DNA of 64,000 nucleotides from an uncultured Rhodopila sp. GTDB taxonomy: Bacteria > Pseudomonadota > Alphaproteobacteria > Acetobacterales > Acetobacteraceae. This document shows positions 7,515-17,020 of this stretch, piece after piece. The notes under the pieces were generated by a model, which had not been told where the DNA came from, searched no databases, and saw nothing but the letters and a program-made list of their open reading frames with translations. Location: assembly GCA_903932145.1 (NCBI GenBank), contig CAIZFE010000081.1:1-64000 (forward strand), read 5' to 3'. A program made the translations under genes and the position numbers. Within the stretch, counting starts at the first letter, position 1, and each line of letters opens with the position of its first letter.

Positions 7515-7903
7515 CAAACTGGCGGGAAAGGCCGAACGTCCTGCCGTGGCCCCCTTTGATTTTTGCCAGCGCCGCCATTGCGGCATTGGCGCTCGGCTGG
7601 ATTTATCCGTTCAGAAGGCTCTTCGCGGCGGGACTCGTTACCCATGCGTTCGGCACGGTCATCATGCTGCTGGGCCTCGGACTGGACGTCTATGCTATGG
7701 TCGAGATGAGACGGCTGCGTGCCACCATCCTGCCACACCGCGCTGCGACTGCCCTCGCAACGACGGGACCGTTCGCACTGGCGCGAAACCCGATCTACCC
7801 GGGATCCCGGTTGTCCGCCTGGAGGCGATCCACGGTTCGCTTGCTGATTTTCGTGTGCATGGACACATCTCTCGTTTGGTGTTTCGACCCGAAAGATGCG
7901 TGA
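7511..7903 (+). pseudogene. Truncated isoprenylcysteine methyltransferase (ICMT)-like membrane protein
   Basis: The open frame encodes 130 aa. The first 98 or so residues resemble the ICMT/phospholipid methyltransferase family: hydrophobic helices, then EMRRLRATILPHRAATALAT and TGPFALARNPIYPG, which matches the family motif GP-ALARNPIYLG. After NPIYPG the usual helices and the HP-YG-Y-RR-PR SAM-binding tail are absent. They are replaced by unrelated residues (GSRLSAWRRSTVRLL...). The other two frames do not restore the family sequence, so this looks like a deletion or recombination break rather than a simple frameshift. The ATG overlaps the DUF2474 stop, so the intact ancestor was probably part of the cyd operon. 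Confidence 0.6.
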
Positions 7904-8052
7904 CAGCCGCTGATCGTAGCAATGCGCCAGCAATGCGGTGGGATAAAGTCGCCGGATATTGGAGCGGTTTCCGGCGTAGCCCGTGACGACCGCCGCAGTT
8001 CGATCAACATTCTGATCTATCGAGAAATTTTCGGAATTTCGGGGAGTGGTAA

Positions 8053-8128
8053 TGGTGCCCAGGGGCGGAATCGAACCACCGACACTGCGATTTTCAGTCG
8101 CATGCTCTACCAACTGAGCTACCTGGGC
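8053..8128 (-). tRNA. tRNA-Phe (GAA)
   Basis: The reverse complement starts GCCCAGGTAGCTCAG and ends in encoded CCA. It folds as a cloverleaf with a 7-bp acceptor stem (GCCCAGG paired with CCTGGGC), D-arm, the anticodon stem-loop TGCGA-CTGAAAA-TCGCA (anticodon GAA, phenylalanine) and a TTCGATTC T-loop. Length is 76 nt including CCA. Confidence 0.96.
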
Positions 8129-8229
8129 GTGCCGTGAGGCACCTCGCTGCCGAACCGGTGGAGCGGCGGCGAGGCAGGCTGATTAGCCCATGCCCGCGCG
8201 GGGATCAAGCCACTATCAACCGATTCGTT

Positions 8230-8412
8230 TTACGCGGCGTCAGGTGACGGCGGCGGGTCTTCGTCCAGTTCCGCCGGCGGCCCCGGAATGCGGTAAACGC
8301 CGGTCAGCCAACGGCCGAGATCGACCTCCTGGCAGCGCGGCGTGCAAAACGGTTTCGTGGCTTCGGAAGAGCGCCGGCCGCAGATGGGGCAAGTGGACGC
8401 TTGCTTAACCAT
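8230..8412 (-). CDS. yacG: DNA gyrase inhibitor YacG
   Basis: A 60-aa zinc-ribbon protein. CPICGRR (C-X2-C) near the N-terminus and FCTPRCQEVDLGRWL (C-X3-C) give the four zinc ligands, and DLGRWL is the YacG signature. In E. coli YacG binds GyrB and inhibits gyrase. It is the last gene of the infA-maf-RNase G/E-yacG cluster, and its start overlaps the preceding gene by 8 bases. Confidence 0.9.
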   Translation of the reverse strand: MVKQASTCPICGRRSSEATKPFCTPRCQEVDLGRWLTGVYRIPGPPAELDEDPPPSPDAA

Positions 8413-9529
8413 GGTTCACCTCCAGAACCCAGGCCGTTGCCGGCAGGGATGGGTCCGATCGTAAAGTGGCCCCGCGTCCGGTGCGGCGCAGCAGGTCGGG
8501 CAGGGCGGCCGGATCGGCCTGCAGCGCCGATACCACCGCCGGATGCGCCCGTACCGCAGGCATGGCACGCGGGTCGCGGGTGTAGTCCGCCATCACCGCC
8601 CGTAAAGCAGCCAGTCCCGCCGCCAGAGGTCCAGACAGAAGTTCGTGCAGTGGCGGGTGGATGCGGGACCGGACGATCTCGGCCAGCCCCAGGGCGGTGA
8701 AGCCGAGGAAGCGGGGCCGCAACGGATCTTTGGCCAAAGCGGCGAAGAAATCGGGAGCCAGGGCGGCGCGTTTGCGCGGTGACAATCCGGCCAGATCGAC
8801 GACAATCGCCCCCGACAGGTTTCGGAGCCTGATCTGATCGCCAAGCGATGGCAGCACGGCGCGGTTCAGGGCTTCATGCCGGGTGCGGGCTGCCCCGGCG
8901 CCCGCCAGGGCACCTCCGGCATCTACATCGATCGCGACCAGGGCAGGGGTGGGCCAGATCGACAGGCGGGCGCCACCTTGCAGATCGACAACCGGCGCGG
9001 ACAGCGCATCGATTGCATTCTTGATATCGTCATCGAGGACGGACGCAGCGACAGAAACGCGGGGACCGATCCGCACTCCGGCATCTTCGGCGTGACGCAG
9101 GCCGGCCGCGACTCCGGCATCGTCCACCAAAATTGGTGCATCCGGAAAGCGGTCGGCGAGTCGAACGACCGGATCAGGGCCGCGGCGGATCAACGCCACC
9201 GGCCCGCTCGCGGCCGGCTCATCCACTTTAGCCGTCAGCCGAGGCCCTTTGGTGCCTTGCGCCGCGCGCGTGATCCGGACGGTCAGGATGGTGCCGGCGG
9301 ACAGGCCCTTGGCGCCCTCGCTGTCAGGCAGGAAACCCTCGGCATCGATCAACGCGACGAAGGCACCAGCCATGCCGGGAACCTGGGCGATGACCCGGCC
9401 GCGATGGATGTCGCCGACTCCATCCGGTGCGCCGGGGCGCCACAGGGTAAAATCCAGCAGGCGATTGTCATCGACGACGGCGACCTGTGCCTCACCCGGG
9501 CTGGTGGCGACCCGGATCGAGACGCTCAC
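8405..9529 (-). CDS. Ribonuclease G/E-family protein, short form
   Basis: A 374-aa protein resembling the catalytic half of RNase E/G. It has an S1-like N-terminus (GDIHRGRVIAQVPGMAGAFVAL, split by the S1 fold), a central region with TPALVAIDVDAGGAL, which carries the metal-binding Asp pair of the DNase I-like subdomain, then NLSGAIVVDLAGLS and FTALGLAEIVRSR. It lacks the long C-terminal scaffold of RNase E and is shorter than typical RNase G (about 490 aa). The usual Zn-link CPxCxG is absent. It starts within the maf stop (ATGA) and runs into yacG. This short form between maf and yacG is common in Alphaproteobacteria; full nuclease activity is not assured. Confidence 0.82.
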   Translation of the reverse strand: MSVSIRVATSPGEAQVAVVDDNRLLDFTLWRPGAPDGVGDIHRGRVIAQVPGMAGAFVALIDAEGFLPDSEGAKGLSAGTILTVRITRAAQGTKGPRLTAKVDEPAASGPVALIRRGPDPVVRLADRFPDAPILVDDAGVAAGLRHAEDAGVRIGPRVSVAASVLDDDIKNAIDALSAPVVDLQGGARLSIWPTPALVAIDVDAGGALAGAGAARTRHEALNRAVLPSLGDQIRLRNLSGAIVVDLAGLSPRKRAALAPDFFAALAKDPLRPRFLGFTALGLAEIVRSRIHPPLHELLSGPLAAGLAALRAVMADYTRDPRAMPAVRAHPAVVSALQADPAALPDLLRRTGRGATLRSDPSLPATAWVLEVNHG

Positions 9530-10098
9530 GGCACCTGCCAGTCGTGGCCACGCAGCAACTGGGCGGTTTCGAACAGCGGCAGGCCGACCACGCCGGAATG
9601 GCTGCCGGACAGAAACCGGATGAAGCTGGCGGCGTGGCCGTTGATGGCATAGCCGCCCGCCTTGCCCTCGCCCTCTCCTGTGGCGATGTAGCGCCCGATC
9701 TGGTCGTCGGTCAGACGGTTGAACGTGACGGCGCTTTCGACCACGCGTTCGGTGGAGCGTCCGTCCGGCGCGGTTAAGATGATCGCCGTCAACACCCGAT
9801 GGCGACGGCCGGACAGCAGCGTCAGGCAGGCGCGCACCTCGGATTCGGTTTCGGCCTTCGGCAGGATGCGGCGGCCGGCGGCGACCACGGTGTCGGCGGC
9901 CAGCACCAGATGATCGGCAGACCTGACCGCCGCCGCCTTGGTTCGGGCCATGCGGACAGCATACAGGCGTGGCGACTCGTCGCGCAGCGGAGTCTCATCA
10001 ATGTCGGGGGAGACGACCTGATCCGGCACGATGCCGATCTGCTTCAACAGCATCAGCCGTCGCGGACTGGAAGACGCCAGGATCAGAGGGGGCGGCAT
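9526..10098 (-). CDS. maf: Maf-family nucleoside triphosphate pyrophosphatase
   Basis: A 190-aa Maf/YhdE-type nucleotide pyrophosphatase. It has the N-terminal signature LILASSSPRRLMLLKQIG, the central LAADTVV with the catalytic Asp, and the GKAGGYAINGHAASFI stretch. The family hydrolyses dTTP, UTP or modified nucleotides, limiting misincorporation, and is linked to septum inhibition. It sits 20 bp after infA and shares ATGA with the downstream RNase G/E-like gene. Confidence 0.9.
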   Translation of the reverse strand: MPPPLILASSSPRRLMLLKQIGIVPDQVVSPDIDETPLRDESPRLYAVRMARTKAAAVRSADHLVLAADTVVAAGRRILPKAETESEVRACLTLLSGRRHRVLTAIILTAPDGRSTERVVESAVTFNRLTDDQIGRYIATGEGEGKAGGYAINGHAASFIRFLSGSHSGVVGLPLFETAQLLRGHDWQVP

Positions 10099-10118
10099 GG
10101 CGCCGCGAATGTCGTGCG

Positions 10119-10337
10119 CTACTTGAAGCGGAAGGTGATGCGGCCCTTGGACAGATCGTAGGGCGTCATCTCGACGTTCACCCGGTCACCGGCCAGCACG
10201 CGAATGCGATTCTTGCGCATCTTGCCGCTGGTATGGGCAAGGATGGAATGTTCGTTATCCAATTTCACACGAAACATGGCGTTGGGCAGAAGCTCCATTA
10301 CCGTACCGCTGAACTCGATCATGTCTTCTTTTGACAT
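10119..10337 (-). CDS. infA: Translation initiation factor IF-1
   Basis: A 72-aa OB-fold protein starting [20 protein letters not shown], with the conserved [15 protein letters not shown] and the C-terminal [14 protein letters not shown]-1 binds the ribosomal A site during initiation. It is the usual length and fully conserved. First gene of the infA-maf-RNase G/E-yacG unit, 189 bp downstream of ntrX on the same strand. Confidence 0.97.
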   Translation of the reverse strand: MSKEDMIEFSGTVMELLPNAMFRVKLDNEHSILAHTSGKMRKNRIRVLAGDRVNVEMTPYDLSKGRITFRFK

Positions 10338-10411
10338 CAGGCCTCTTGGTGTTGTTGATTCGGCGGGAACATGATGTCAGGCGCCGGTTAGGTCAAGTCG
10401 TGTTACCAGCC

Positions 10412-10445
10412 GAAGACGTTCGGCAGGGCTGTACCGAACGTCTTC
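10412..10445. repeat. Perfect 12-bp stem hairpin between ntrX and infA
   Basis: GAAGACGTTCGG (10412-10423) and its exact complement CCGAACGTCTTC (10434-10445) flank a 10-base loop. It lies downstream of ntrX and upstream of infA, both on the minus strand. No T-run follows on the minus strand, so it is at best a non-canonical ntrX terminator or an mRNA-stabilising hairpin. A short TTTT lies 8 bases beyond it on the plus strand. Confidence 0.6.
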
Positions 10446-10526
10446 AGGGCGGTTTTCCGATGGGTGTGGCTGCCGCGGCAGGCCATTCGACGGATGGGCG
10501 GGTGGCTTTCGGGTGACGAATGAGGT

Positions 10527-11924
10527 TTATCCACCCACCCGTTCGTCCGAGTTGACGCCCAACTGTTTCAGCTTTCTGTGCAGCGCCGACCGTTCCATAC
10601 CGACAAATTGCGCGGTTCGGGAAATATTTCCACCGAAACGCAGTAATTGCGCGTGCAAATATTGCGTCTCGAACAAATCGCGTGCCTCTCGCAGCGGCAG
10701 TGACATGATGTCGGCGGCCGGGTCGATGTTGAGCAGTGCCGGCGCGCGCGACCCGATCTCCGGCGGCAGCATATCCGCTCGGATGGGATCGCTCGCTTGA
10801 CCGGATGCCATGATCAACAACCAGTCCATCAGGTTGCGCAACTGGCGCACGTTGCCCGGCCAGTCGTAGGCCTGCAACGCCGCCAACGTATCCGCCGACA
10901 GCGCCCGCACCGGAATACCCGAACTCTCGGCCGACCGTTCGATGAAATGCAGCGCCAGATTCGGTACATCCTCGCGGCGTTCGCGCAACGCCGGGATTTT
11001 CACCGGCACGACGGCGAGGCGGTAGTACAAATCCTCGCGGAACCGCCCGGCGGCGATCTCGGCCTGTAAATCGCGGTTCGTGGTGGACAATACGCGCACA
11101 TCGACCTTGACCCGAGCGGACCCGCCGAGGCGCTTGAACGTTTGATCTTGCAGCGCCCGGACGATCTTGCCCTGGGTTTCCATCGGCATGTCGGACACCT
11201 CGTCCAACAACAGCGTGCCGGTATGGGCACGTTCCAGCACGCCGGCCCGCCTGGGGTGAGAAACCGGATCGTTGCCCGCTTCCACCCCGAACAATTCTTC
11301 CTCGAAGCGCCCGGGGTTCAGGGTCGCGCAGTTCATCACGACGAAAGGGCCGGTCGATCGGCGCGAGCGCGCGTGGATCATGCGGGCGACGACTTCCTTG
11401 CCCGATCCGGCGGGGCCGGAAATCATCACCCGCGACCCCGTGGGGGCGACGCGCTCCACCTGGGACCGAAGCTGCGTGATCACGGCTGAATCGCCGGTCA
11501 GCGTCACTTCCGGCCCGGCCCGCAGCCGCAGTTCGATGTTTTCCCGCGCCAGCGCCGCGGCTTCCAGGGCGCGCCTGATCACCAGCAGCAAGCGGTCTGA
11601 CTGGAACGGCTTTTCGATGAAGTCGTAGGCGCCATGCTGGATTGCGCCGACGGCCATCTCGATCGTGCCGTGGCCGGAGATCATGATCACGGGTACGCTC
11701 GGTTCCTCGCCTTGCAGCGTGTCCAGAATGCCGATCCCATCCATGCGCGAGCCTTGCAGCCACACATCGAGAATGACCAGCGACGGACGGCGCGCCCGAA
11801 ACGAAGCGATTGCGGTCTCGGCATCGCCGGCGCCACGGGTTTCGTAGCCTTCGTCACGCAGGATGCCTTCTATCAGCAGCCTGATATCCGGCTCGTCATC
11901 GACGATGAGGATTTCATGCGCCAT
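10527..11924 (-). CDS. ntrX: Nitrogen regulation response regulator NtrX
   Basis: A 465-aa response regulator. The receiver domain (1-120) has phospho-acceptor Asp53 in VILDVWLQGS. The AAA+ domain has a Walker A-like GPAGSGKE and LLLDEVSDMP. A Fis-type HTH lies at the C-terminus (NISRTAQFVGMERSALHRKL). The sigma54-contact GAFTGA loop is absent: ELFGVEAGNDPVSHP occurs where NtrC has GAFTGA. This is normal for NtrX and indicates it does not activate sigma54 promoters in the NtrC way. It is the partner of NtrY, whose gene end overlaps its start by 11 bases. Roles in the family include nitrogen and redox response and envelope control. Confidence 0.94.
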   Translation of the reverse strand: MAHEILIVDDEPDIRLLIEGILRDEGYETRGAGDAETAIASFRARRPSLVILDVWLQGSRMDGIGILDTLQGEEPSVPVIMISGHGTIEMAVGAIQHGAYDFIEKPFQSDRLLLVIRRALEAAALARENIELRLRAGPEVTLTGDSAVITQLRSQVERVAPTGSRVMISGPAGSGKEVVARMIHARSRRSTGPFVVMNCATLNPGRFEEELFGVEAGNDPVSHPRRAGVLERAHTGTLLLDEVSDMPMETQGKIVRALQDQTFKRLGGSARVKVDVRVLSTTNRDLQAEIAAGRFREDLYYRLAVVPVKIPALRERREDVPNLALHFIERSAESSGIPVRALSADTLAALQAYDWPGNVRQLRNLMDWLLIMASGQASDPIRADMLPPEIGSRAPALLNIDPAADIMSLPLREARDLFETQYLHAQLLRFGGNISRTAQFVGMERSALHRKLKQLGVNSDERVGG

Positions 11925-14217
11925 GCGACACCTGTTTCATCTCATTGCTCACAGAATTTGCATCGGTGGACAACGCGAGGGACGCGGTGCCTCTCGGCAA
12001 TTGGAGAGCAGCGACTGCCCCCGGTCCGTCCGGTTGGTCCCCAAGGGTCAGGGTTCCGCCATGGTCTTCCATGATCTTCTTCACGATGGCCAGTCCCAAC
12101 CCGGTTCCCTTCGGCTTATGTGTCACATACGGTTCGGTCAGCCGCGAACGCTCTTCCGCGGGCAGTCCGACTCCATCGTCGGCGACGACGATCCGCACCC
12201 CGTCCGGCAGGTCTTGCACCATCAGCGCGATATGGCCAGCGCCGTCACGCATCGCGATCGCGTCAGTAGCGTTCTGCAGCAGGTTGGTCAGCGCCTGACG
12301 CAACATCCGCTTGTCGCAGGGGACCACCGGTCCTCGTTCCGGAATGCTGGTGACCCAGTCGATTCCGGGCCGCGCGGTTTTTTGCAACACCAGCGCCTCT
12401 CGGGCGATGCGGCCGATGTCTTCGGGTTTGATGACCGGCTGCGGCATGCGGGCGAACGCCGAGAATTCATCGACCATGCGCCCGATATCGCCGACATGAC
12501 GAATGATCGTGTCGGCGCATTGCGCGAAGGTGTCCGGATCGGACTGGATTTCCTTGGTGAAGCGGCGCTTCAGGCGTTCGGCGGACAGTTGTATCGGAGT
12601 TAACGGATTTTTGATCTCGTGCGCGATCCGCCGGGCGACGTCGGCCCAGGCGGCCTTGCGCTGGGCGGACTGCAACTCGGTAATGTCGTCGAACGTGACA
12701 ACGAATCCGTCTGTCCGCTCGCCGGATAGTTCGGCGCCGATTCGCACCAGCAGATGACGCCGGTGATTGGCCGGACCGGTCTGGATCTCGGCCGTCCGGG
12801 CTTTGTCGGGGGACGCCGCGGCCTCGGCGAACAAGGCGGCAAATTCGGGTACGATTTCCGACAACGGATGGCCGGTGGCGGCCAGCAGGTCCCGCCCCAG
12901 CAACTCGTCGGCGGTGCGGTTTGGCAGCTCGATGCGGCCCTGCGCGTCCAGGCCGATCACTCCGGCGGATACGCCAGCCAGCACGGTTTCGGTGAAGCGC
13001 CGCCGTTCGTCGATCTGGCTGTAGGCTTCCATCAACTCGGTGCGCTGCGCCGCCAGTTGCCCGGTCATGCGATTGAAGGCGCGCGACAGGCCGGCGAGTT
13101 CATCGCCGGTCGCGGCTTCCTGCACGCGCACGCTCAGGTCGCCGTTGCGCACCCGTTCCGCGGCATTGATCAGCATGCCGACCGGGCGTGCGATTTGGTT
13201 GGCCATGATCAACCCGATCAACCCGGCCGCCAGCAGCACCAACAGGGCAACAATGGCGAAAATCCAGGCGAACGCGATCTGCAGCCAGGACTGATTTTCG
13301 TCCATGCGATGGTAATCAGCGACCGCCTGTTCGGTGCGCTGCATGTATCCCAGAATGGTCGGATCGATCGGGCGGCCGATCATCAGCATCAGTGGAGGCG
13401 TCGATTCCAGCCGCACGACCGCCCGCACCCGCGTTCCGTCGCCGGCGTTCAACACAGCGACATCGCCGTTCATCGCCTGTTGCGTGGCATCCTGTGGCGG
13501 TGCCTCAACCCCCATGCCGACGAAGATGCCCGCCGCGGCCAGGACCTGGCCGGTGACAGGTTCATAGATCACGGCTTCGGTCAGGCCGCGCAGGGTCGTC
13601 TGGGTATCCAGCACTTCGGCAAATACGGTCGGATCGGCGGACAGGAAGCGCCCGGCGCGCGCCAGATCGTTCGCCATCTCCAGCGCCACGGTGCGGATAT
13701 TGTTCCTGTGTTCTTCCAGATAGCCGCGGGATACCTGGAGCGATTCCTCCAGCGCGGTGCGCACCGGTTCGTTGAACCAGGAGGCAATGCCGAAATGGAA
13801 GAACGAAACCGCGAAACAGGCGACCACGATCGTCGGGGCGACGGCGACGCCGCTGAACAGGAAGACCAGCCGCACATGCAGTTTGGATCCGGCCGATCCG
13901 CGCCGCCGCTCCACCCAAACCCGGGTCAGCCTTCCGGCCAGCACGGTGCCGAGCAGCAGCAGGACCGACAGGTTGGCCAGCATCAGGGTCATGCCGACGC
14001 GGGGGCGCCAGCCCAGCGGCGAGCCGCGGGCGAGAATGATGAAGGTGGCGATTCCCACCAGCAGCGCCAACGTGGCCAACAGCAGGGTGACGCCCTTGCC
14101 CAGCAGGACATCGCCCAACTGGCCGAACCAGGACAGTCTCGGTTCAGAAATGATATCGCGGGGCTGATCCCAGGGTGGCTTGGTGGCCGGCAACGAGGTG
14201 GTCATGGCGTTGGCCAT
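11914..14217 (-). CDS. ntrY: Nitrogen regulation sensor histidine kinase NtrY
   Basis: A large membrane kinase of about 767 aa. In order: N-terminal transmembrane helices (VTLLLATLALLVGIATFIIL), a periplasmic sensor region, a further helix (IFAIVALLVLLAAGLIGLIM), HAMP (QIARPVGMLINAAERVRNGD), PAS (AGVSAGVIGLDAQGRIELPN), HisKA with phospho-His in RRIAHEIKNPLTPIQ, and HATPase with DDGVGLPAEE and KGTGLGLAIVKK. It phosphorylates NtrX. The frame opens with TTG at 14241; the ATG at 14217 was chosen, and ATG 14205 is also possible. None has a strong ribosome site. The upstream 170 bp carry a dispersed repeat, so translation is not coupled to ntrC. Confidence 0.93.
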   Translation of the reverse strand: MANAMTTSLPATKPPWDQPRDIISEPRLSWFGQLGDVLLGKGVTLLLATLALLVGIATFIILARGSPLGWRPRVGMTLMLANLSVLLLLGTVLAGRLTRVWVERRRGSAGSKLHVRLVFLFSGVAVAPTIVVACFAVSFFHFGIASWFNEPVRTALEESLQVSRGYLEEHRNNIRTVALEMANDLARAGRFLSADPTVFAEVLDTQTTLRGLTEAVIYEPVTGQVLAAAGIFVGMGVEAPPQDATQQAMNGDVAVLNAGDGTRVRAVVRLESTPPLMLMIGRPIDPTILGYMQRTEQAVADYHRMDENQSWLQIAFAWIFAIVALLVLLAAGLIGLIMANQIARPVGMLINAAERVRNGDLSVRVQEAATGDELAGLSRAFNRMTGQLAAQRTELMEAYSQIDERRRFTETVLAGVSAGVIGLDAQGRIELPNRTADELLGRDLLAATGHPLSEIVPEFAALFAEAAASPDKARTAEIQTGPANHRRHLLVRIGAELSGERTDGFVVTFDDITELQSAQRKAAWADVARRIAHEIKNPLTPIQLSAERLKRRFTKEIQSDPDTFAQCADTIIRHVGDIGRMVDEFSAFARMPQPVIKPEDIGRIAREALVLQKTARPGIDWVTSIPERGPVVPCDKRMLRQALTNLLQNATDAIAMRDGAGHIALMVQDLPDGVRIVVADDGVGLPAEERSRLTEPYVTHKPKGTGLGLAIVKKIMEDHGGTLTLGDQPDGPGAVAALQLPRGTASLALSTDANSVSNEMKQVSHGA

Positions 14218-14232
14218 TGGGGGCTGAGGTCG

Positions 14233-14316
14233 CCGGGCCAATCCCCATAGGCATCAGGATAAGCGACTGGGGAAGAAGGTTTGTGCCGCAGACCGGGCTT
14301 TCCCTCCTCCGTCATG
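14233..14316 (+). repeat. Dispersed repeat, copy A
   Basis: In the ntrC-ntrY gap, the sequence around CCCCATAGGCATCAGGATAA, continued by a GACTGGGGAAGAAGG and TTGTGCCGCAGAC, recurs with few changes at 29486-29568. It recurs in part, inverted, at 29640-29702. Similarity extends to the closing CCGTCATGG. It has short open frames but no coding signals, so it is treated as an intergenic repeat family. Confidence 0.75.
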
Positions 14317-14411
14317 GGCGAAAACTCCCCGCCAACGCCCTCATCACACCCCGCCGTCATTGACCCGGCGCATGCCGTCATCACGGGCACAATGGCGGGG
14401 CGCCGTTGCAT

Positions 14412-15869
14412 TTACATCAGCCCGCGCACGACCGGGATTTCCAGGTCGCGAATCTTCTTCCGCAGCGTATTGCGGTTCAGACCGAGCATGGAGGCTGCCT
14501 TGATCTGGTTGCCGCGGGTTGCGGCGAGAGTCAGGCGAATCAATGGCCGTTCAACCTCGGCGATGATCTTGTCGTACACGTCGGTCACTCCCATGCCGTC
14601 ATTATGCGCGGCAAGAAAGTCCTTAATATGGCGCTCTACCGCGCTGGACAGGGTTTCGGGGCCGTCCGCCGGCTGCGTTGACGCCGTTGGGCCGGGGGCA
14701 GCCAGCGGTTCGGCCAGTTCGGCTTCCACCACCGCGGTACCGATGACCTCGTCCGGGCACAGAGCGGCCAGGCGCCGCATCAGGTTTTCCAGTTCGCGGA
14801 CATTGCCCGGCCAGCCATGTTGCTTCAGGCGGTCCACAGCGCCTTGATCCAGGCTCTTCGCCGGTAGTCCGTCGTCTTTCGCCCGGTCCAGGAAGTGCCT
14901 GGCGAGCAAGGCGATGTCCTCGACGCGCTCCCGCAGGGGCGGCAGGCGAATCGGCACGACATTAAGGCGATAGAACAGATCCTCGCGGAACTGGCCCTGG
15001 CGAATGGCGGTGCGCAGGTCGCGGTGCGTCGCGGCGATGATGCGAACGTTCGCTTTGATCGGCTGGCGGCCGCCGACGCTGGTGAACTCGCCTTCCTGGA
15101 GCACACGCAGCAGGCGGGTCTGCGCCTCGGGCGGCATGTCCCCGATTTCGTCCAGGAACAGCGTGCCGCCGTTGGCCTGTTCGAACCGGCCCTGCGACCG
15201 GTTGGTGGCGCCGGTAAAGGCGCCGCGTTCATGCCCGAAGAGTTCGCTTTCGATCAGTTCACGCGGGATGGCGGCCATGTTGATCGCAACGAACGACCCG
15301 GCCTTGCGTTTCCCGTAGTCATGCAGCGCCCGGGCCACGAGTTCCTTACCGGTGCCGGATTCGCCATTGATCATGACGGTCAGGTCGGCGGTCGTCAGCC
15401 GGGCGATGGTGCGGTAGATCTCCTGCATCGACGGGGAGCGGCCGATCAACGGCAGACGTTCCTCGGTATCCTTGGCTTCCGGCGGGCTGAATGTCGCCTC
15501 GGTCGGCACCGCCAGCGCGCGCCCGACCACGGACAGCAGTTCGCGGAGGTCGAACGGCTTGGGCAGATATTCGAAGGCACCGCGCTGGGTGGCTTTCACC
15601 GCGGTCATCAGCGTGGACTGTGCGCTCATGACGATGATCCGCAGCTCCGGGCGGATGCGTTTGATGCGCGGGATCAGGTCCAGGCCGTTTTCATCCGGCA
15701 TCACCACGTCGGTAATCACGAGGTCGCCCTCGCCATCCTCCACCCAGCGCCACAACGTCGCGGCGGTGCCGGTGCTGCGCACCTGGTAGCCGGCGCGGCC
15801 CAACGCCTGGGTGAGAACGGTGCGGATCGAGCGATCGTCGTCGGCAATCAAGACAGTGGGCAAGGTCAT
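14412..15869 (-). CDS. ntrC: Nitrogen regulation response regulator NtrC
   Basis: A 485-aa sigma54-dependent activator. Receiver domain with Asp54 in [15 protein letters not shown]+ domain with Walker A GESGTGKE, an intact GAFTGA loop ([13 protein letters not shown]) and Walker [12 protein letters not shown]-terminal Fis-type HTH ending [19 protein letters not shown]. Phosphorylated by NtrB under nitrogen limitation, it activates glnA-type promoters. The start shares ATGA with the ntrB stop. Confidence 0.97.
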   Translation of the reverse strand: MTLPTVLIADDDRSIRTVLTQALGRAGYQVRSTGTAATLWRWVEDGEGDLVITDVVMPDENGLDLIPRIKRIRPELRIIVMSAQSTLMTAVKATQRGAFEYLPKPFDLRELLSVVGRALAVPTEATFSPPEAKDTEERLPLIGRSPSMQEIYRTIARLTTADLTVMINGESGTGKELVARALHDYGKRKAGSFVAINMAAIPRELIESELFGHERGAFTGATNRSQGRFEQANGGTLFLDEIGDMPPEAQTRLLRVLQEGEFTSVGGRQPIKANVRIIAATHRDLRTAIRQGQFREDLFYRLNVVPIRLPPLRERVEDIALLARHFLDRAKDDGLPAKSLDQGAVDRLKQHGWPGNVRELENLMRRLAALCPDEVIGTAVVEAELAEPLAAPGPTASTQPADGPETLSSAVERHIKDFLAAHNDGMGVTDVYDKIIAEVERPLIRLTLAATRGNQIKAASMLGLNRNTLRKKIRDLEIPVVRGLM

Positions 15870-17020
15870 TGGTCGGCGTCTTTCTCGGTGACTACAGGCA
15901 AGTGCAACCGGAATTCGGTGCGGCCGGGACGGCTATCGACCTCGATCAGGCCACCGTGGTCGCCGATGATCTTGGCGACCAGCGACAGGCCAAGGCCGGT
16001 GCCGGCGGCCTTGGACGTGACAAACGGCTCAAACAAATGCGGCCTGATGTCGTCGGGAATGCCATGCCCATTGTCGCGGACGCTGACGAACAGCGGCAGA
16101 TCCATGCGTTCGTTGGTGCCGGGAATGGCGACGCGCATGCCGTGCTGAAAGCCGGTGGTGAGGATGATCTCGGGGTGGATGACGCCCTCTTGGGTGACCG
16201 CTTCGGCGGCGTTCTTTACGAGGTTCAGCACCACCTGGATCAGTTGGTCGCGATTGGCCCAGACCGGCGGCAGCGACGGATCGTAATTTTCCTTGAACGG
16301 GATATGCGCCGCGAAACCGGACTGCGCCAGCTTGCGGACATGTTCCAGCACCCGATGGATGTTCACCGCGGTACGGGCGATCGGCTTGTCACCGAAGGCC
16401 TCCATCCGATCCACCAGATCGCGGATGCGGTCGGCCTCGTCGCGGATCAGTTCGGCCAGCACCCGGTCGGCCGGTCCGACGCTGGCTTCCAGCAACTGGG
16501 CGGCGCCGCGAATGCCGGACAGTGGGTTCTTCACCTCATGCGCCAGGATCGCGGCCATGCCGGACACGCTGCGCGCGGCGCCGCGGAACGCGAGCTGCCG
16601 ATCCAGCGAACGGGCGGCCGAGGCGTCCTGCATCACCAGCAGCACCGCACCCGGTTCCTCGGGCAATGGCGATCCCTGGACGGTAATGCCATGTTTGTGC
16701 AGGCGGGGGCTGTGCAGGTTCAACTCATGATCGGAGATGGTCGAGTCGGTCAGCCGAACATGCTCGATCAGCAGAAACAGCGGGTTATCTTTGGGCAACA
16801 GATCGTCCAGCCGAAGCTGGGACAGCCCGGCCGCCGAGATCCCGAGGAACTGTTCCGCCGCATGGTTGGCATGGCGGAACCGATTGTCCGGGTCGAGCAG
16901 GATGACCGGCACCGGCAGGCCGCTGAGGATGGCGGCTGCATCCACAGGCCTGGTATGCGACTCAACGGACCGGGTTCGTCCGGAGAGCAGACGCGAGGCG
17001 CGGGCAACAACGTTGCTCAT
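15866..17020 (-). CDS. ntrB: Nitrogen regulation sensor histidine kinase NtrB
   Basis: A 384-aa soluble kinase. PAS domain ([20 protein letters not shown]), HisKA with the NtrB-type box [20 protein letters not shown], and HATPase with [11 protein letters not shown] and [13 protein letters not shown]. It phosphorylates or dephosphorylates NtrC under PII control. No membrane segment. The ATG at 17020 overlaps the dusB stop (ATGA); the open frame upstream of it is dusB antiphase sequence and is not part of the protein. Confidence 0.96.
   Translation of the reverse strand: MSNVVARASRLLSGRTRSVESHTRPVDAAAILSGLPVPVILLDPDNRFRHANHAAEQFLGISAAGLSQLRLDDLLPKDNPLFLLIEHVRLTDSTISDHELNLHSPRLHKHGITVQGSPLPEEPGAVLLVMQDASAARSLDRQLAFRGAARSVSGMAAILAHEVKNPLSGIRGAAQLLEASVGPADRVLAELIRDEADRIRDLVDRMEAFGDKPIARTAVNIHRVLEHVRKLAQSGFAAHIPFKENYDPSLPPVWANRDQLIQVVLNLVKNAAEAVTQEGVIHPEIILTTGFQHGMRVAIPGTNERMDLPLFVSVRDNGHGIPDDIRPHLFEPFVTSKAAGTGLGLSLVAKIIGDHGGLIEVDSRPGRTEFRLHLPVVTEKDADQ

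Noticed and set aside
8041-8128. A second RNA gene beside tRNA-Phe
   Set aside because: Only one cloverleaf is present; the flanks have no further tRNA or rRNA features.
12754-14250. A plus-strand frame of about 500 codons opposite ntrY
   Set aside because: Antisense to the complete NtrY protein; composition rich in Gln/His/Gly as expected from a mirror frame.
14175-14363. Similar short peptides (PIGIRIS-WGRR-VP) readable at 14175-14363 and 29480-29755
   Set aside because: The similarity comes from the dispersed DNA repeat; start signals differ and the frames have no conserved ends.
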